A stretch of DNA of 54,035 bases from Prevotellaceae bacterium UBA6417 (GCA_002439755.1 DJPH01000068.1:1-54035), one strand, 5' to 3'; positions 16,573 through 24,745 are shown, counted from the stretch's first letter. Made by a program: numbers and translations. Notes: generated from the sequence alone by a model not told the origin.

Positions 16573-18219
16573 CTATTGGTAGAGGAAGCGTTTGATGCTT
16601 CTCTTAGGTGTTTTCTCGAATTCGTCCTGATAGATTTGGAAATTGCTGATGCGGCAGTAGGCGGGCAGCTCTTTGTTTACTTCGGCAATGTCGTGCTTGA
16701 GTATTTGGGTGAGCTGTTCCGATGTGATGCCTTCGCTGTCCATTTTCTCAAGCTCCGGGTGGATGAGTGCCACGAGTTTGTCGTCGCGCGATACCACCAA
16801 CGACTCTGAGATGTAGGGACGTGCATTGAGAGCTCCCTCTATTTCTTCGGGATAGATGTTCTGGCCGCTGGGTCCGAGCAACATGTTTTTGCTGCGTCCG
16901 CGTATATAGATGTTGCCTTCGCTGTCTATGGTTCCGAGGTCGCCGGTGCGCAGCCATCCGTCTTCGGTGAATGCATTGCGTGTGGCCGATTCGTCATTGT
17001 AGTAGCCGAGCATCACGTTATCGCCATGTACTTGTATTTCACCCGGCACGTTGCAAGCGTCGGCAGAATCGATGCGAACCTGCATGCGTTCGATGGCACG
17101 TCCCACGGAGCCTTCCTTGAAGTCGTGCCAATCGGCATAGGAGATGAGTGGGGCACATTCGGTCATTCCATACCCTACGGTATATCTGAACTGTATTCTT
17201 CGCAGGAAGCGTTCTACCTCAGGATTGAAGGCAGCCCCGCCGATGATGACCTCATAAAAGTTGCCTCCGAGGGCTTTTTCCAGCTTTTGGCGAATAATGC
17301 TGTATAGACGTTCGCGCAGCAGAGGTATATGCGACAGCACCTTGAACCTGGCTGTCTGGAGCAGGGGAAATATGCTTTTCTTGACTATTTTCTCTAAGAC
17401 CAGTGGCACGGCTACTATGAGGACGGGGGCATAGGTCTTAAAGGTTTCGCCGATGACTCTCGGACTGGGGTTGCGCGTAAGAAAGTGGATGTGGCATCCG
17501 AGGCATACTTCGGTGTAGACTTCGAAGGCGAGACCATACATGTGGGCCATTGGCAGGATAGACACAATGTCGGCACCGGGCCGCAGCACATCCAGGTGGT
17601 CCATGCCAAATTTCATATTGCTCCAAAGGGCACGATAGGGAATCATCACGCCCTTGGAAAAGCCACTGGTGCCCGAGGTGTAGCTGATGACAGCCAGTTC
17701 TTCGGGACGATCCTGGTGGAAACGCACGTCTTCGAAGCGCAACACATAGGGATGCTGGCGCGAGTAGATGGCGTCGGCAAGGCCTTCTACATGGAGCTTT
17801 TTGCGTTTGGCATGAAGGATGTGCAAGTCGTCGATGCGGAGGATAATGTCGAGGTCTTCCATACGCGACGGGTCAAGGTTCTCCCATACACTGTTGGCTA
17901 CGAACAGGGCTTTGGCTCCCGAGTGGCGGATGATGTGGTGAACGCTCGAAGGCTTGAAGTCGTGAAGTATGGGCACTGCCACACAGCCATACGACAGGAT
18001 GCTGAAAAAGTCCATGGCCCATCCGGCCGAATTGCGCCCAATGATGGCCACCTTGTCGCCGGGCTTTACTCGCGAAGCCTCAAGCAGTAGGCGGATACGT
18101 ACGATGCGTTCGGCAAAATCGCCATAGGTATAGGTTCGGCCCATATAGTCTGAAAAGGCCGGGCGACTCCAGTTGTCGCGCACAGACTCTGACAGTTGCC
18201 TTAGAAAACTCTTGTCCAT
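16573..18219 (-). CDS. AMP-binding long-chain acyl-CoA synthetase
   Basis: A 548-residue member of the acyl-adenylate-forming superfamily, expected to activate a fatty acid to acyl-AMP and then acyl-CoA at the inner face of the membrane. The ATP-binding A3 motif YTSGTSGFSKGVM lies at residues 180-192, followed by the A5-type GYGMTECAPLIS, the A7 motif GWLRTGDLG and the A8 region GRSKNMLLGPSGQNIYPEEIE. The C-terminal lysine domain is present. Length is a little shorter than FadD, like other Bacteroidales versions. The gene is monocistronic and converges on the palindromic repeat array. A TAACTTTG box at 18251-18258 upstream is a probable promoter. Confidence 0.9.
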   Translation of the reverse strand: MDKSFLRQLSESVRDNWSRPAFSDYMGRTYTYGDFAERIVRIRLLLEASRVKPGDKVAIIGRNSAGWAMDFFSILSYGCVAVPILHDFKPSSVHHIIRHSGAKALFVANSVWENLDPSRMEDLDIILRIDDLHILHAKRKKLHVEGLADAIYSRQHPYVLRFEDVRFHQDRPEELAVISYTSGTSGFSKGVMIPYRALWSNMKFGMDHLDVLRPGADIVSILPMAHMYGLAFEVYTEVCLGCHIHFLTRNPSPRVIGETFKTYAPVLIVAVPLVLEKIVKKSIFPLLQTARFKVLSHIPLLRERLYSIIRQKLEKALGGNFYEVIIGGAAFNPEVERFLRRIQFRYTVGYGMTECAPLISYADWHDFKEGSVGRAIERMQVRIDSADACNVPGEIQVHGDNVMLGYYNDESATRNAFTEDGWLRTGDLGTIDSEGNIYIRGRSKNMLLGPSGQNIYPEEIEGALNARPYISESLVVSRDDKLVALIHPELEKMDSEGITSEQLTQILKHDIAEVNKELPAYCRISNFQIYQDEFEKTPKRSIKRFLYQ

Positions 18220-18250
18220 GATTTCGGAATGTCAATGTTGTTACAAGCTG

Positions 18251-18258
18251 CAAAGTTA
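18251..18258 (-). promoter_or_regulatory. Candidate promoter -7 box for the acyl-CoA synthetase
   Basis: TAACTTTG on the minus strand, 31 bases before the start codon. No clear TTTG at the expected spacing. Confidence 0.45.
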
Positions 18259-18351
18259 ATAACTTATTCGGAAAGTTGCACATTTCAGGCGTAAATATGC
18301 AATCCGTGACCTGCCGGGACGGCCGTCGGGTGGCTTCGTTCAGGCTCAGGC

Positions 18352-18395
18352 AAAAAGAAGAAGCGGCAACCGAAATGCATCGTCTGCCGCTTCTT
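18352..18395 (-). terminator. Rho-independent terminator of tRNA-Pro
   Basis: An 11-bp perfect stem (AAGAAGCGGCA with TGCCGCTTCTT; 18358-18368 and 18385-18395), 16-base loop, followed on the minus strand by CTTTTTG. It begins four bases after the tRNA 3' end. Confidence 0.8.
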
Positions 18396-18399
18396 GAAG

Positions 18400-18472
18400 T
18401 CGGAAAGAGGCGATTCGAACGCCCGACCCCTACGTCCCGAACGTAGTGCGCTACCAACTGCGCTACTTTCCG
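18400..18472 (-). tRNA. tRNA-Pro (CGG anticodon)
   Basis: Minus-strand cloverleaf of 73 bases. The acceptor arm CGGAAAG pairs with CTTTCCG and ends in discriminator A; the CCA end is not encoded. The D arm is GCGCAGTTGGTAGCGC. The anticodon stem CTACG/CGTAG encloses loop TTCGGGA, giving anticodon CGG (codon CCG). The T loop is TTCGAAT. It lies back to back with tRNA-Phe, with its own promoter and terminator. Confidence 0.95.
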
Positions 18473-18483
18473 TCTTGCGGGTG

Positions 18484-18514
18484 CAAAGGTACATCTTTAT
18501 TTTTGAATTGCCAA
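18484..18514 (-). promoter_or_regulatory. Promoter of tRNA-Pro
   Basis: Minus-strand TTGG (18511-18514), 19-bp spacer, TACCTTTG (18484-18491). The box and the initiation region TACCTTTGCACCCGCAA are identical to those of the divergent tRNA-Phe promoter. Confidence 0.8.
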
Positions 18515-18541
18515 TAACAGGAAAGAAAAAACGCAGAAAAC

Positions 18542-18572
18542 TTTGCTGTTTGGAAAAGATGTCTTACCTTTG
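18542..18572 (+). promoter_or_regulatory. Promoter of tRNA-Phe
   Basis: TTTG (18542-18545), 19-bp spacer, TACCTTTG (18565-18572); mature tRNA begins 22 bases later. Confidence 0.85.
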
Positions 18573-18594
18573 CACCCGCAATCATGGAAATGCA

Positions 18595-18667
18595 GGTGCC
18601 TTAGCTCAGTTGGTAGAGCATCGGACTGAAAATCCGTGTGTCCCCTGTTCGATTCAGGGAGGCACCA
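18595..18667 (+). tRNA. tRNA-Phe (GAA anticodon)
   Basis: A 73-base cloverleaf. Acceptor GGTGCCT pairs with AGGCACC plus discriminator A. The D arm has AGCTCAGTTGGTAGAGC. The anticodon loop CTGAAAA gives anticodon GAA (codons UUC/UUU). The T arm is CCCTG-TTCGATT-CAGGG. CCA is not encoded. Confidence 0.96.
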
Positions 18668-18683
18668 CATAAGGTGGTTTAGA

Positions 18684-18711
18684 GCTCATGCCTAAAGGCA
18701 TGGGCTTTTTT
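18684..18711 (+). terminator. Rho-independent terminator of tRNA-Phe
   Basis: GCTCATGCC, loop TAAA, GGCATGGGC (9-bp stem with one G-T wobble) followed by TTTTTT. It separates the tRNA from xseA, whose start codon is 24 bases further on. Confidence 0.8.
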
Positions 18712-18734
18712 GATGAATACAAGAAAAAGCAGAG

Positions 18735-20039
18735 ATGACAGATTCGGCAGCAATGACCCTGTATGAGCTCAACTCAATGGTGCGCAGCCTGATAGATGGC
18801 GCATTCCATGAAGCGTGCCGCGTAAAGGCCGAACTGAGCGAAGTGAGAGTATCGCCCAAAGGCCACTGCTTTATAGAACTGATACAAAAGGGCCGCGGCA
18901 GCAGCGTGCCCGTTGCCAAGGCCCGTGGCGTCATCATGGCCGATGTGTTCCCGCTGCTGAAGCTGGATTTCGAGGAAACCACAGGGCAACTCTTCGGGCC
19001 GGGCATAGAAGTGCTGCTCGAAGTAAGGCCGACATTCAGCGAAATCTACGGCTATTCTTTGATTGTTGTCGACATAGACCCCACCTACACCCTCGGCGAC
19101 ATGGCCCGCCAGCGCAGGGAAATCATGCTGCGTTTGGAAAAAGAAGGCGTGGCAGCCTTGCAGAAAGGACTCAGCCTGCCCCTTTTGCCCCAACGCATAG
19201 CCGTGATATCGTCACCGACGGCAGCAGGATATGGCGACTTCTGTCACCAGATAGACGAGAACCGATATGGATACAGGTTCTGCTACAAACTGTTTCCCGC
19301 ACTGATGCAAGGCAGCGAAACAGAGAAGTCGATCATTGCGGCCCTCGACAAGATTGCCGCGGAAAGCAACAACTGGGACGTGGTGGTCATCATACGCGGC
19401 GGAGGAGCCGTGAGCGACCTGAGCGGATTCGAAACCTACGAATTGGCCAATCATTGCGCACAGTTTCCGCTGCCCGTCATCACAGGAATAGGACATCTGC
19501 GCGACCAAACTGTATTGGACATGGTGGCCTATGAGCATATGAAGACACCCACGGCCGTGGGAGATTTCCTCATTTCGCGTATGAGCATTGCCGCTGCTAT
19601 GCTCGACAATGCAGAAAAAAATCTTCATGACGCACTGGCAGAAGTGTTGGAAAACGAACGGAAAAGACTGGACAACATGGCCATGCGCCTTGAATGGTTT
19701 TTCAAAAACTTCAGAAAAAACGGAGAGCAAAGACTTGACAGCATGCTGGCCGATATGTATCGAAGTGTGTTGAATGCCATGGCAATGCAAAAATTGAAGA
19801 CCGGGCATTTGGGCACCATCGTTGTGGAACGTATCACAAGAAACATGGAAAAGCAACGACGCAACCTGGAACTGCTGGAACAAAAAATAAACATGCACGA
19901 CCCGCAACGCATACTGAAAATGGGTTACAGCATGACAATGAAAGACGGACAGCTGGTCACGACAGTAACCGGCATACGGCGGGGCGACAAGCTCGTGACG
20001 CGTTTAGCCGACGGTGAAGTCAACAGCATAGCCCAATAG
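18735..20039 (+). CDS. xseA: Exodeoxyribonuclease VII large subunit
   Basis: Catalytic subunit of exonuclease VII, which degrades single-stranded DNA from both ends without a metal requirement. The 434-residue protein has an N-terminal OB-fold (VKAELSEVRVSPKGHCFIELIQ), the conserved catalytic-core segment IAVISSPTAAGYGDF, VVIIRGGGAVSDLSGFE and GIGHLRDQTVLDMVAYEHMKTPTA (quoted here in parts by family memory), then a long coiled-coil to the C-terminus. The small subunit gene xseB lies 270 bases downstream, with a DUF4250 gene between. The start ATG at 18735 follows the tRNA-Phe terminator closely, so its promoter is not obvious and read-through from the tRNA is possible. Confidence 0.95.
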   Translation: MTDSAAMTLYELNSMVRSLIDGAFHEACRVKAELSEVRVSPKGHCFIELIQKGRGSSVPVAKARGVIMADVFPLLKLDFEETTGQLFGPGIEVLLEVRPTFSEIYGYSLIVVDIDPTYTLGDMARQRREIMLRLEKEGVAALQKGLSLPLLPQRIAVISSPTAAGYGDFCHQIDENRYGYRFCYKLFPALMQGSETEKSIIAALDKIAAESNNWDVVVIIRGGGAVSDLSGFETYELANHCAQFPLPVITGIGHLRDQTVLDMVAYEHMKTPTAVGDFLISRMSIAAAMLDNAEKNLHDALAEVLENERKRLDNMAMRLEWFFKNFRKNGEQRLDSMLADMYRSVLNAMAMQKLKTGHLGTIVVERITRNMEKQRRNLELLEQKINMHDPQRILKMGYSMTMKDGQLVTTVTGIRRGDKLVTRLADGEVNSIAQ

Positions 20040-20104
20040 ATGGCAACAAGGCCCGGACAGAAAAGCAAGATGAAGGTATTGAATGACTTATAACTAAGAA
20101 TAAA

Positions 20105-20287
20105 ATGAGAATGACACTTCCAGAAGACCCCATGATGCTGTATAGCGTTGTCAACGCAAAATTGCGCGACGAATATGCATCGCTCGATGATCTGTGTCAC
20201 GACATGGGAGTTGAACGCAGCTGCATCGAAAAGAAATTGCAGCAGGCCGGTTTTGAATATGATGCCGCACATAACAGGTTCTGGTGA
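20105..20287 (+). CDS. DUF4250-family small protein
   Basis: A 60-residue protein of the DUF4250 family, unknown function. It starts LPEDPMMLYSVVNAKLRD, contains a helix-turn-helix-like stretch (SLDDLCHDMGVERSCIEKKLQ) and ends in the family-typical YDAAHNRFW. The size suggests a small DNA-binding or regulatory protein, which is inference. It sits between xseA and xseB on the same strand, 65 and 24 bases away, so it probably shares their transcript. Confidence 0.85.
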   Translation: MRMTLPEDPMMLYSVVNAKLRDEYASLDDLCHDMGVERSCIEKKLQQAGFEYDAAHNRFW

Positions 20288-20311
20288 CGCAACTTGGAAA
20301 ACACATGCAGG

Positions 20312-20515
20312 ATGGAAAAGCAGAAACTTACCTATGCACAGGCTCAGCAACGCCTGGAACAAATAGTAAAGGACATAGAAGAAAACCCGGGTGACATAGA
20401 CCGCCTTTCTTCGTTGCTCAAAGAAGCAAAGGAACTGATAGCCTTTTGCAAGAAAAAACTCTACAGGGTAGAAGAAGACGTAAGGAAAGTGATGGACGAA
20501 AACACGGAGGCGTAA
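20312..20515 (+). CDS. xseB: Exodeoxyribonuclease VII small subunit
   Basis: A 67-residue helical protein that binds the XseA coiled coil. The family pattern LTYAQAQQRLEQIVKDIEEN, then a DIDRLSSLLKEAKELI helix and a LYRVEEDVRKVM helix, is clear. The ATG at 20312 (MEKQKL) is chosen over one six codons upstream because it gives the usual short N-terminus. It is the last gene before a strong terminator. Confidence 0.93.
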   Translation: MEKQKLTYAQAQQRLEQIVKDIEENPGDIDRLSSLLKEAKELIAFCKKKLYRVEEDVRKVMDENTEA

Positions 20516-20542
20516 GGTTTCCGTCATCCCTGAAAAGGACAT

Positions 20543-20587
20543 ACATCAAGAGGGCTTGGCCAATCTTTGGCCAAGCCCTCTTGATGT
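20543..20587. terminator. Very strong bidirectional hairpin terminator
   Basis: A perfect 21-bp stem (20543-20563 with 20567-20587) closed by a 3-base loop TCT. It lies between the convergent xseB and TPR genes, starting 27 bases after xseB and ending 21 bases before the TPR stop. There is little T-run on either side, so stem strength would dominate. Confidence 0.75.
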
Positions 20588-20608
20588 AAAAGTCGTAACG
20601 CCTTATCC

Positions 20609-22075
20609 TTATTTCTTAAGCTTGGACAATACGTTCTTAATCTGTGAAGCCAAACCATCGTTGGGTGACAAGGCCAATACCTTCTCGGCGTATGCCAGAC
20701 TGTTGGTATAGTCATCCTTCTTGAAGTAGTAGAATGTCATGTAACGCAGACACTCAACACGTTTTGAATTGTAAGACTCATCCTTTCCTTCCAGGCGTTT
20801 CAATGACTCGGTATACTGTTGCATAGAGATGTCGTTGGGACTTTCAGGGTCAAGCATGGAATTGATGCGGGCACTCCAGAACGGACCTAAATAGCTGCCA
20901 TCCTTGGCTGCCACTTCCTTGAACAGGGCATCGCCGGCTTCGATGAAATGCTTCTTCTGGTCGGCAGTGAGGGTTGTGTCGCTAAGAGCCGTATAATAAA
21001 TCTTGCCTTTGTTGTATCTTTCAACAATGCTTTCAGGGTTCACTTTGTCAATGTATTTCTGATATGCACCGGCAGCTTCGTCATATTTGCCTACTTTCAT
21101 ATAGGCATCGCTGAGGTCTTTCAAAAGGCCTGCCTTCTTATCTTCGGGAGCCATTTCGGAAGCTTTTGCATAGGCTGCGGCAGCCTTGTCTATGTTTTTC
21201 AGCTCGGTTTGCAGACGACCTTCATACTTGTAGTCACTGAAGTTGTAGAGCGTATCGGCGTATTGTCCGAAGAAGGCCTTCGATGCTGCCTCTGCTTCCT
21301 GTACTTTGCCCAATTCGATATTATCATAGAACTTCATGCGGTTCAGGCTGATCTCTTTGGGAGCTTTGGCGCTAATGGCATTGACAATGCGCAGAGAACC
21401 GGAGTAGTCCTTGTTGAGGAATTGCACAACTGCATACTCGGTTGCAGCTTCAACATCGTCTTCCAGCTTCACTTTGCTAAAGTATTCCTTGTAGGTGGAA
21501 TTGGCTTTGGCGGTATCGTTCTGGTGATAATAGATGGATGCCATGGTCTTGGCGATGGCTGGATCGTCTGGATATTTTTCCTTGATTGTGTTCATTATTT
21601 CCAACGAAAGTTCCGGATCAATGAACTTATAAACCTTTACCAGATTGAAATATGCGCGTTTGTCGTTCTCGTCAATCATACGGGCCTGCTCATAGCTTCC
21701 GGCAGCTTCGCCATACTTTTTCATTTCATAGTAGGCATCACCTTCAAGCAATGTGGCTGCCACTGATTTGCGGTTGCGGTCGAAAGCTTCCTTGGCGAAC
21801 GTGATGGCCTCGTTATAGTTCTTGTTCTGTAGAAAGTATTGGCCGATGGATAGCAGCATGGCTTCCTCTTTCTTGTATTTCTTGACAATGGCCTTCTTCT
21901 GGGCAGCGATGGCTTTCTCGTCGTTGCTCTTGACTGCGGCCAGATAGGCTTGTGCGTCTTGTTGTGCCTCAGTTGTTATTGGGGGTACTTCATTTCCTGT
22001 CTGTGCATAAGCAAAATTAATGCTGCAAGCCAACAGCACTCCTGCAGCAAACGATAACATTCTATTCTTCTTCAT
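20609..22075 (-). CDS. Periplasmic TPR-repeat protein
   Basis: A 488-residue exported protein. The signal peptide (residues 1-24, ending FAYAQ) is followed by at least eight tetratricopeptide-type helical repeats; clear ones include AITFAKEAFDRNRKSVAATL, AAGSYEQARMIDENDKRAYF and AAGAYQKYIDKVNPES. TPR arrays act as protein-protein scaffolds. In Bacteroidales this gene commonly ends the exbB-exbD-tonB-pstS cluster, as here, so it may work with that envelope system; no direct evidence. The methionine at 22075 is used because the longer upstream frame lacks a signal peptide. A TACCTTTG box lies at 22100-22107. Confidence 0.85.
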   Translation of the reverse strand: MKKNRMLSFAAGVLLACSINFAYAQTGNEVPPITTEAQQDAQAYLAAVKSNDEKAIAAQKKAIVKKYKKEEAMLLSIGQYFLQNKNYNEAITFAKEAFDRNRKSVAATLLEGDAYYEMKKYGEAAGSYEQARMIDENDKRAYFNLVKVYKFIDPELSLEIMNTIKEKYPDDPAIAKTMASIYYHQNDTAKANSTYKEYFSKVKLEDDVEAATEYAVVQFLNKDYSGSLRIVNAISAKAPKEISLNRMKFYDNIELGKVQEAEAASKAFFGQYADTLYNFSDYKYEGRLQTELKNIDKAAAAYAKASEMAPEDKKAGLLKDLSDAYMKVGKYDEAAGAYQKYIDKVNPESIVERYNKGKIYYTALSDTTLTADQKKHFIEAGDALFKEVAAKDGSYLGPFWSARINSMLDPESPNDISMQQYTESLKRLEGKDESYNSKRVECLRYMTFYYFKKDDYTNSLAYAEKVLALSPNDGLASQIKNVLSKLKK

Positions 22076-22247
22076 TCTTTGTATGTAATTAATGTGCCAC
22101 AAAGGTAAAACAAAAAAATGGAATGACATGCAGATTGTAACAAAGAGTTCACATTATTATGGCACTATGGCGAAAATACAGCGCATTTAATTCCTTTTTG
22201 AAAGCTTTGCGCCTTGAAAATCGCTGATGGCCATAAGGAGAATTACG

Positions 22248-22280
22248 CATTGTAGCATCGCTTTTTGCGATGCTACAATG
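22248..22280 (-). terminator. Strong hairpin between the PstS-like and TPR genes
   Basis: A perfect 14-bp stem (CATTGTAGCATCGC with GCGATGCTACAATG) and TTTTT loop, 42 bases after the PstS-like stop. It has no T-run on the minus strand, so it could attenuate, terminate or protect the 3' end. Confidence 0.55.
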
Positions 22281-22321
22281 ACAAGTGCATGATGTAATTG
22301 TATCTGAGCCGGTGTTTGAGA

Positions 22322-23260
22322 TTAGTCTGATACGACTTCCTTTACATGAACAGGCATGTAGGGAAGTAGCTGGGACGACTTGGTGATAATCAGTTGTCCG
22401 GCTTGGTCACTTACAAAGTAATAAAAGTTGAGTCCCATTGTACGTGTACGCGGGTCTGTGGTAATCATGTACAGGCAACGTGTCAACGGGTAGTCGCCTG
22501 TTGCTATGTAGTATTGTACGGGCTGGTAGCTGTTGCTGGGCTCGGTTACAGTGGAACGGCTTACGCTCATTACCCTGATCTTTCTATTGAAAGTGAGGTT
22601 GGTGGAGTCGTTGGTGTTTCGCAGCCAGTCTACACCGATGATGCCCAATGCATTTTTCGTTTGGGCTACGTATTTGATGACATCTTCGTTAGTCTTTGCA
22701 CTTTTCATGTTACCCTTCAGTTGTGTCCCACCGCATATGGAATCTCGGATGTAACGTACAGTGCTTGAGTTGGCATTGTCGAATACTACTTCGATATTTC
22801 CGTTACTTGTTGCATGCTGTAACTGCTTCCATTGTGTAATCTTTCCTGTCATGATACTGCGGAGTTCGGATACTGAAATCAGCGAATCCTTATTTTCTGG
22901 ATTGATGATGAGAGCTATTGCATCATAAGCTATAGGTTTGTAACGTACCTTTAATTTATAGGAAGCGAAGATGGCATCGGTTTCCTGCTGGCTGAGAGGA
23001 CGGGTACTCAGTATCATACGTACGCTGTCCTTTAGCATTAGATTGATGGCATCTGTCTCGGGCATATAGCGCGGTGCCGGAATGGCTTCAGGATATTTGG
23101 CGTTGAATACACGCATCTCTTCTTCAATGATGGGGCGGAATGTCTCGTCTATGGCAATGTCTACCTTGTAGTAGTCTTTATCTTCTCCGGATTTTTTCTG
23201 ACTGCACGAAATGAGCAAGGTGGTGCATAAGGCGATAAGAGTGATACTGATATTTTTCAT
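22322..23260 (-). CDS. PstS-like phosphate-binding lipoprotein
   Basis: A 312-residue periplasmic substrate-binding protein of the PstS-like type. The signal peptide MKNISITLIALCTTLLISC ends in a good lipobox (LISC, Cys19). The mature part carries the two-lobe fold, with YKPIAYDAIALIINPENKD and a SELRSIMTGKITQWKQL segment typical of PstS-like proteins. No ABC transporter genes are adjacent. Instead it follows exbB-exbD-exbD-tonB, a common Bacteroidales arrangement, so it may serve a function linked to TonB energisation rather than classic Pst uptake (inference). Confidence 0.82.
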   Translation of the reverse strand: MKNISITLIALCTTLLISCSQKKSGEDKDYYKVDIAIDETFRPIIEEEMRVFNAKYPEAIPAPRYMPETDAINLMLKDSVRMILSTRPLSQQETDAIFASYKLKVRYKPIAYDAIALIINPENKDSLISVSELRSIMTGKITQWKQLQHATSNGNIEVVFDNANSSTVRYIRDSICGGTQLKGNMKSAKTNEDVIKYVAQTKNALGIIGVDWLRNTNDSTNLTFNRKIRVMSVSRSTVTEPSNSYQPVQYYIATGDYPLTRCLYMITTDPRTRTMGLNFYYFVSDQAGQLIITKSSQLLPYMPVHVKEVVSD

Positions 23261-23331
23261 CTTTAGGTATATACTTGTTCTGTTTACGATGTTGGTGGTT
23301 GCCTTCTGTATGGGATGATGTGTTATTTTCT

Positions 23332-23781
23332 CTATTTAAGCACGAATATTACCGGGATGTTGAGCCAAACGTCTTTCGGTTTTCCGGCATTCCGGCCGGG
23401 AATGAATTTTGGCAAAGACTTGATTACGCGAATGGCTTCGCGGTCGCAGTCATCGTCAAGATGTGTTATGACCTTTACTTTTTTGACATTTCCTTTTTTT
23501 GTTACCATGAAGCGTACCATGCATTTCCCTTGGATTCCTTTTTTCGCTGAGGATTCAGGATATTTTAAGCGTTCCGAAATGTATTTCAAAAGGGCTTCCG
23601 TGCCACCCGGAAATTCGGGGAGCTGTTCTACGAAATCGACTGCTTCGCTTACCGTATTCGGGCTGATAGAATAAACAGGTGCCGGGTTTTGTCCTTCGGA
23701 ATGCAGATTGTTGCTTACGGCTTTGCATGGAATAAGCATGCAAACGCATAATGTGAACAGTGCGATACTGATATTTTTCAT
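23332..23781 (-). CDS. Secreted stand-alone TonB C-terminal domain protein
   Basis: A 149-residue protein consisting of a signal peptide (about residues 1-22) and a single TonB C-terminal domain (about 47-149: FVEQLPEFPGGTEALLKYI, then DREAIRVIKSLPKFIPGR). It lacks the cytoplasmic tail and transmembrane anchor of true TonB. The domain is very close to the tail of the tonB gene just upstream. Its first 18 coding bases are identical to those of the adjacent PstS-like gene, and the signal peptides match (MKNISI..L..LC). The lipobox position reads LIPC, a poor cleavage site, so it is probably soluble. It has its own transcription unit, since a terminator separates it from tonB. Confidence 0.83.
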   Translation of the reverse strand: MKNISIALFTLCVCMLIPCKAVSNNLHSEGQNPAPVYSISPNTVSEAVDFVEQLPEFPGGTEALLKYISERLKYPESSAKKGIQGKCMVRFMVTKKGNVKKVKVITHLDDDCDREAIRVIKSLPKFIPGRNAGKPKDVWLNIPVIFVLK

Positions 23782-23869
23782 TTAGCCTGTAGTTTTATTG
23801 TGCTTGTAAAGTTAGGAAAAACTTTTGATATGATGGGGTTTACAGGCTGTAAAAGTGTTTTTTGAAACA

Positions 23870-23897
23870 AAAGGAGTCGAAATAATTCGACTCCTTT
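23870..23897 (-). terminator. Rho-independent terminator after tonB
   Basis: A perfect 12-bp stem AAAGGAGTCGAA/TTCGACTCCTTT with a 4-base loop, followed on the minus strand by TGTTTCAAAAAA; 26 bases after the tonB stop. Confidence 0.75.
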
Positions 23898-23923
23898 ATG
23901 TTTGATCAAGATGATAACCTTTG

Positions 23924-24745
23924 TTACATCAACTCGAAGATTACAGGAACCTGGAACCAAACCTTTACAGGTTTTCCCTGTTGACGTCCTGGAGAGAATT
24001 TCGGAAGAGACTTAATTACGCGAATGGCCTCGCGGTCACAATAGGTGTCTACGTGACTAAGCAATTGAACATCTCCGATTTCTCCGGTTTCGGTTACTAC
24101 GAAACGTACGACACAACGTCCTTGTGTTCCATTTTCTGCCGAGACAGACGGATACTTAAGGTGGTCGGTGATATATTTCAGAAGAGCTTCTTCACCACCA
24201 GGGAATGTCGGCTGTTGTTCAACGAAATCATAGATCTTGCTTTCTTCGTCAGGCTTGGAAGTGATTACTTCCTTGATGTCTGCGATATCTTTTCCGTGAA
24301 CATCATCATTACCCTTTACATCAGCGATAGAGATGGAGAGCTTGCTCTCACCCAATTCTTTCTGGGTTTTCATCTCGTCATCTTCTGAAACTTCTTCGTC
24401 TTTCGTAATCTTAGGAGCGGTAAATTTGATAGAACTCTTGATTCTTTGTGGTTCTACACGCTTAGGCTCTACTTTCTTAATGATGGCCTTGTCTTTGACC
24501 TTGGCTTCTTCCAATTTTGCCAGCTGTGTGACAGTGGTGACAGAAGTGTCGACTTTGCGTGAGAATACGGTGTTCTTAAGTACTACGATAACTAATATTG
24601 CAACAATACCGATGGCGACTGCTATTAGAGCTTTAGCGTTACGCTGCCCAACTTCTTTACGCAAAACATACGCTCCGTATGCCTTGTTGCGGTTGGCGAA
24701 TACCAGTTCGCACCAATCTTTTGAGTATAAATCTACTTTTGCCAT
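23924..24745 (-). CDS. tonB: Energy transducer TonB
   Basis: A 273-residue inner-membrane protein that transmits the proton-motive force to outer-membrane TonB-dependent receptors (SusC-type). It has a short cytoplasmic segment (WCELVFANRNKAYGAYVLRK, typical of Bacteroidales TonB), one membrane helix at about residues 38-57, a Lys/Glu/Pro-containing periplasmic linker, and the C-terminal domain from about 170 (FVEQQPTFPGGEEALL ... DREAIRVIKSLPKFSPGRQ). It starts 15 bases after the second exbD, completing an exbB-exbD-exbD-tonB unit, and is followed by a terminator. Confidence 0.93.
   Translation of the reverse strand: MAKVDLYSKDWCELVFANRNKAYGAYVLRKEVGQRNAKALIAVAIGIVAILVIVVLKNTVFSRKVDTSVTTVTQLAKLEEAKVKDKAIIKKVEPKRVEPQRIKSSIKFTAPKITKDEEVSEDDEMKTQKELGESKLSISIADVKGNDDVHGKDIADIKEVITSKPDEESKIYDFVEQQPTFPGGEEALLKYITDHLKYPSVSAENGTQGRCVVRFVVTETGEIGDVQLLSHVDTYCDREAIRVIKSLPKFSPGRQQGKPVKVWFQVPVIFELM

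Noticed and set aside
16357..16809. Plus-strand open frame across the array into the acyl-CoA synthetase
   Set aside because: The peptide repeats every 23 residues simply because 69 is divisible by three; the rest is antisense to a convincing gene.
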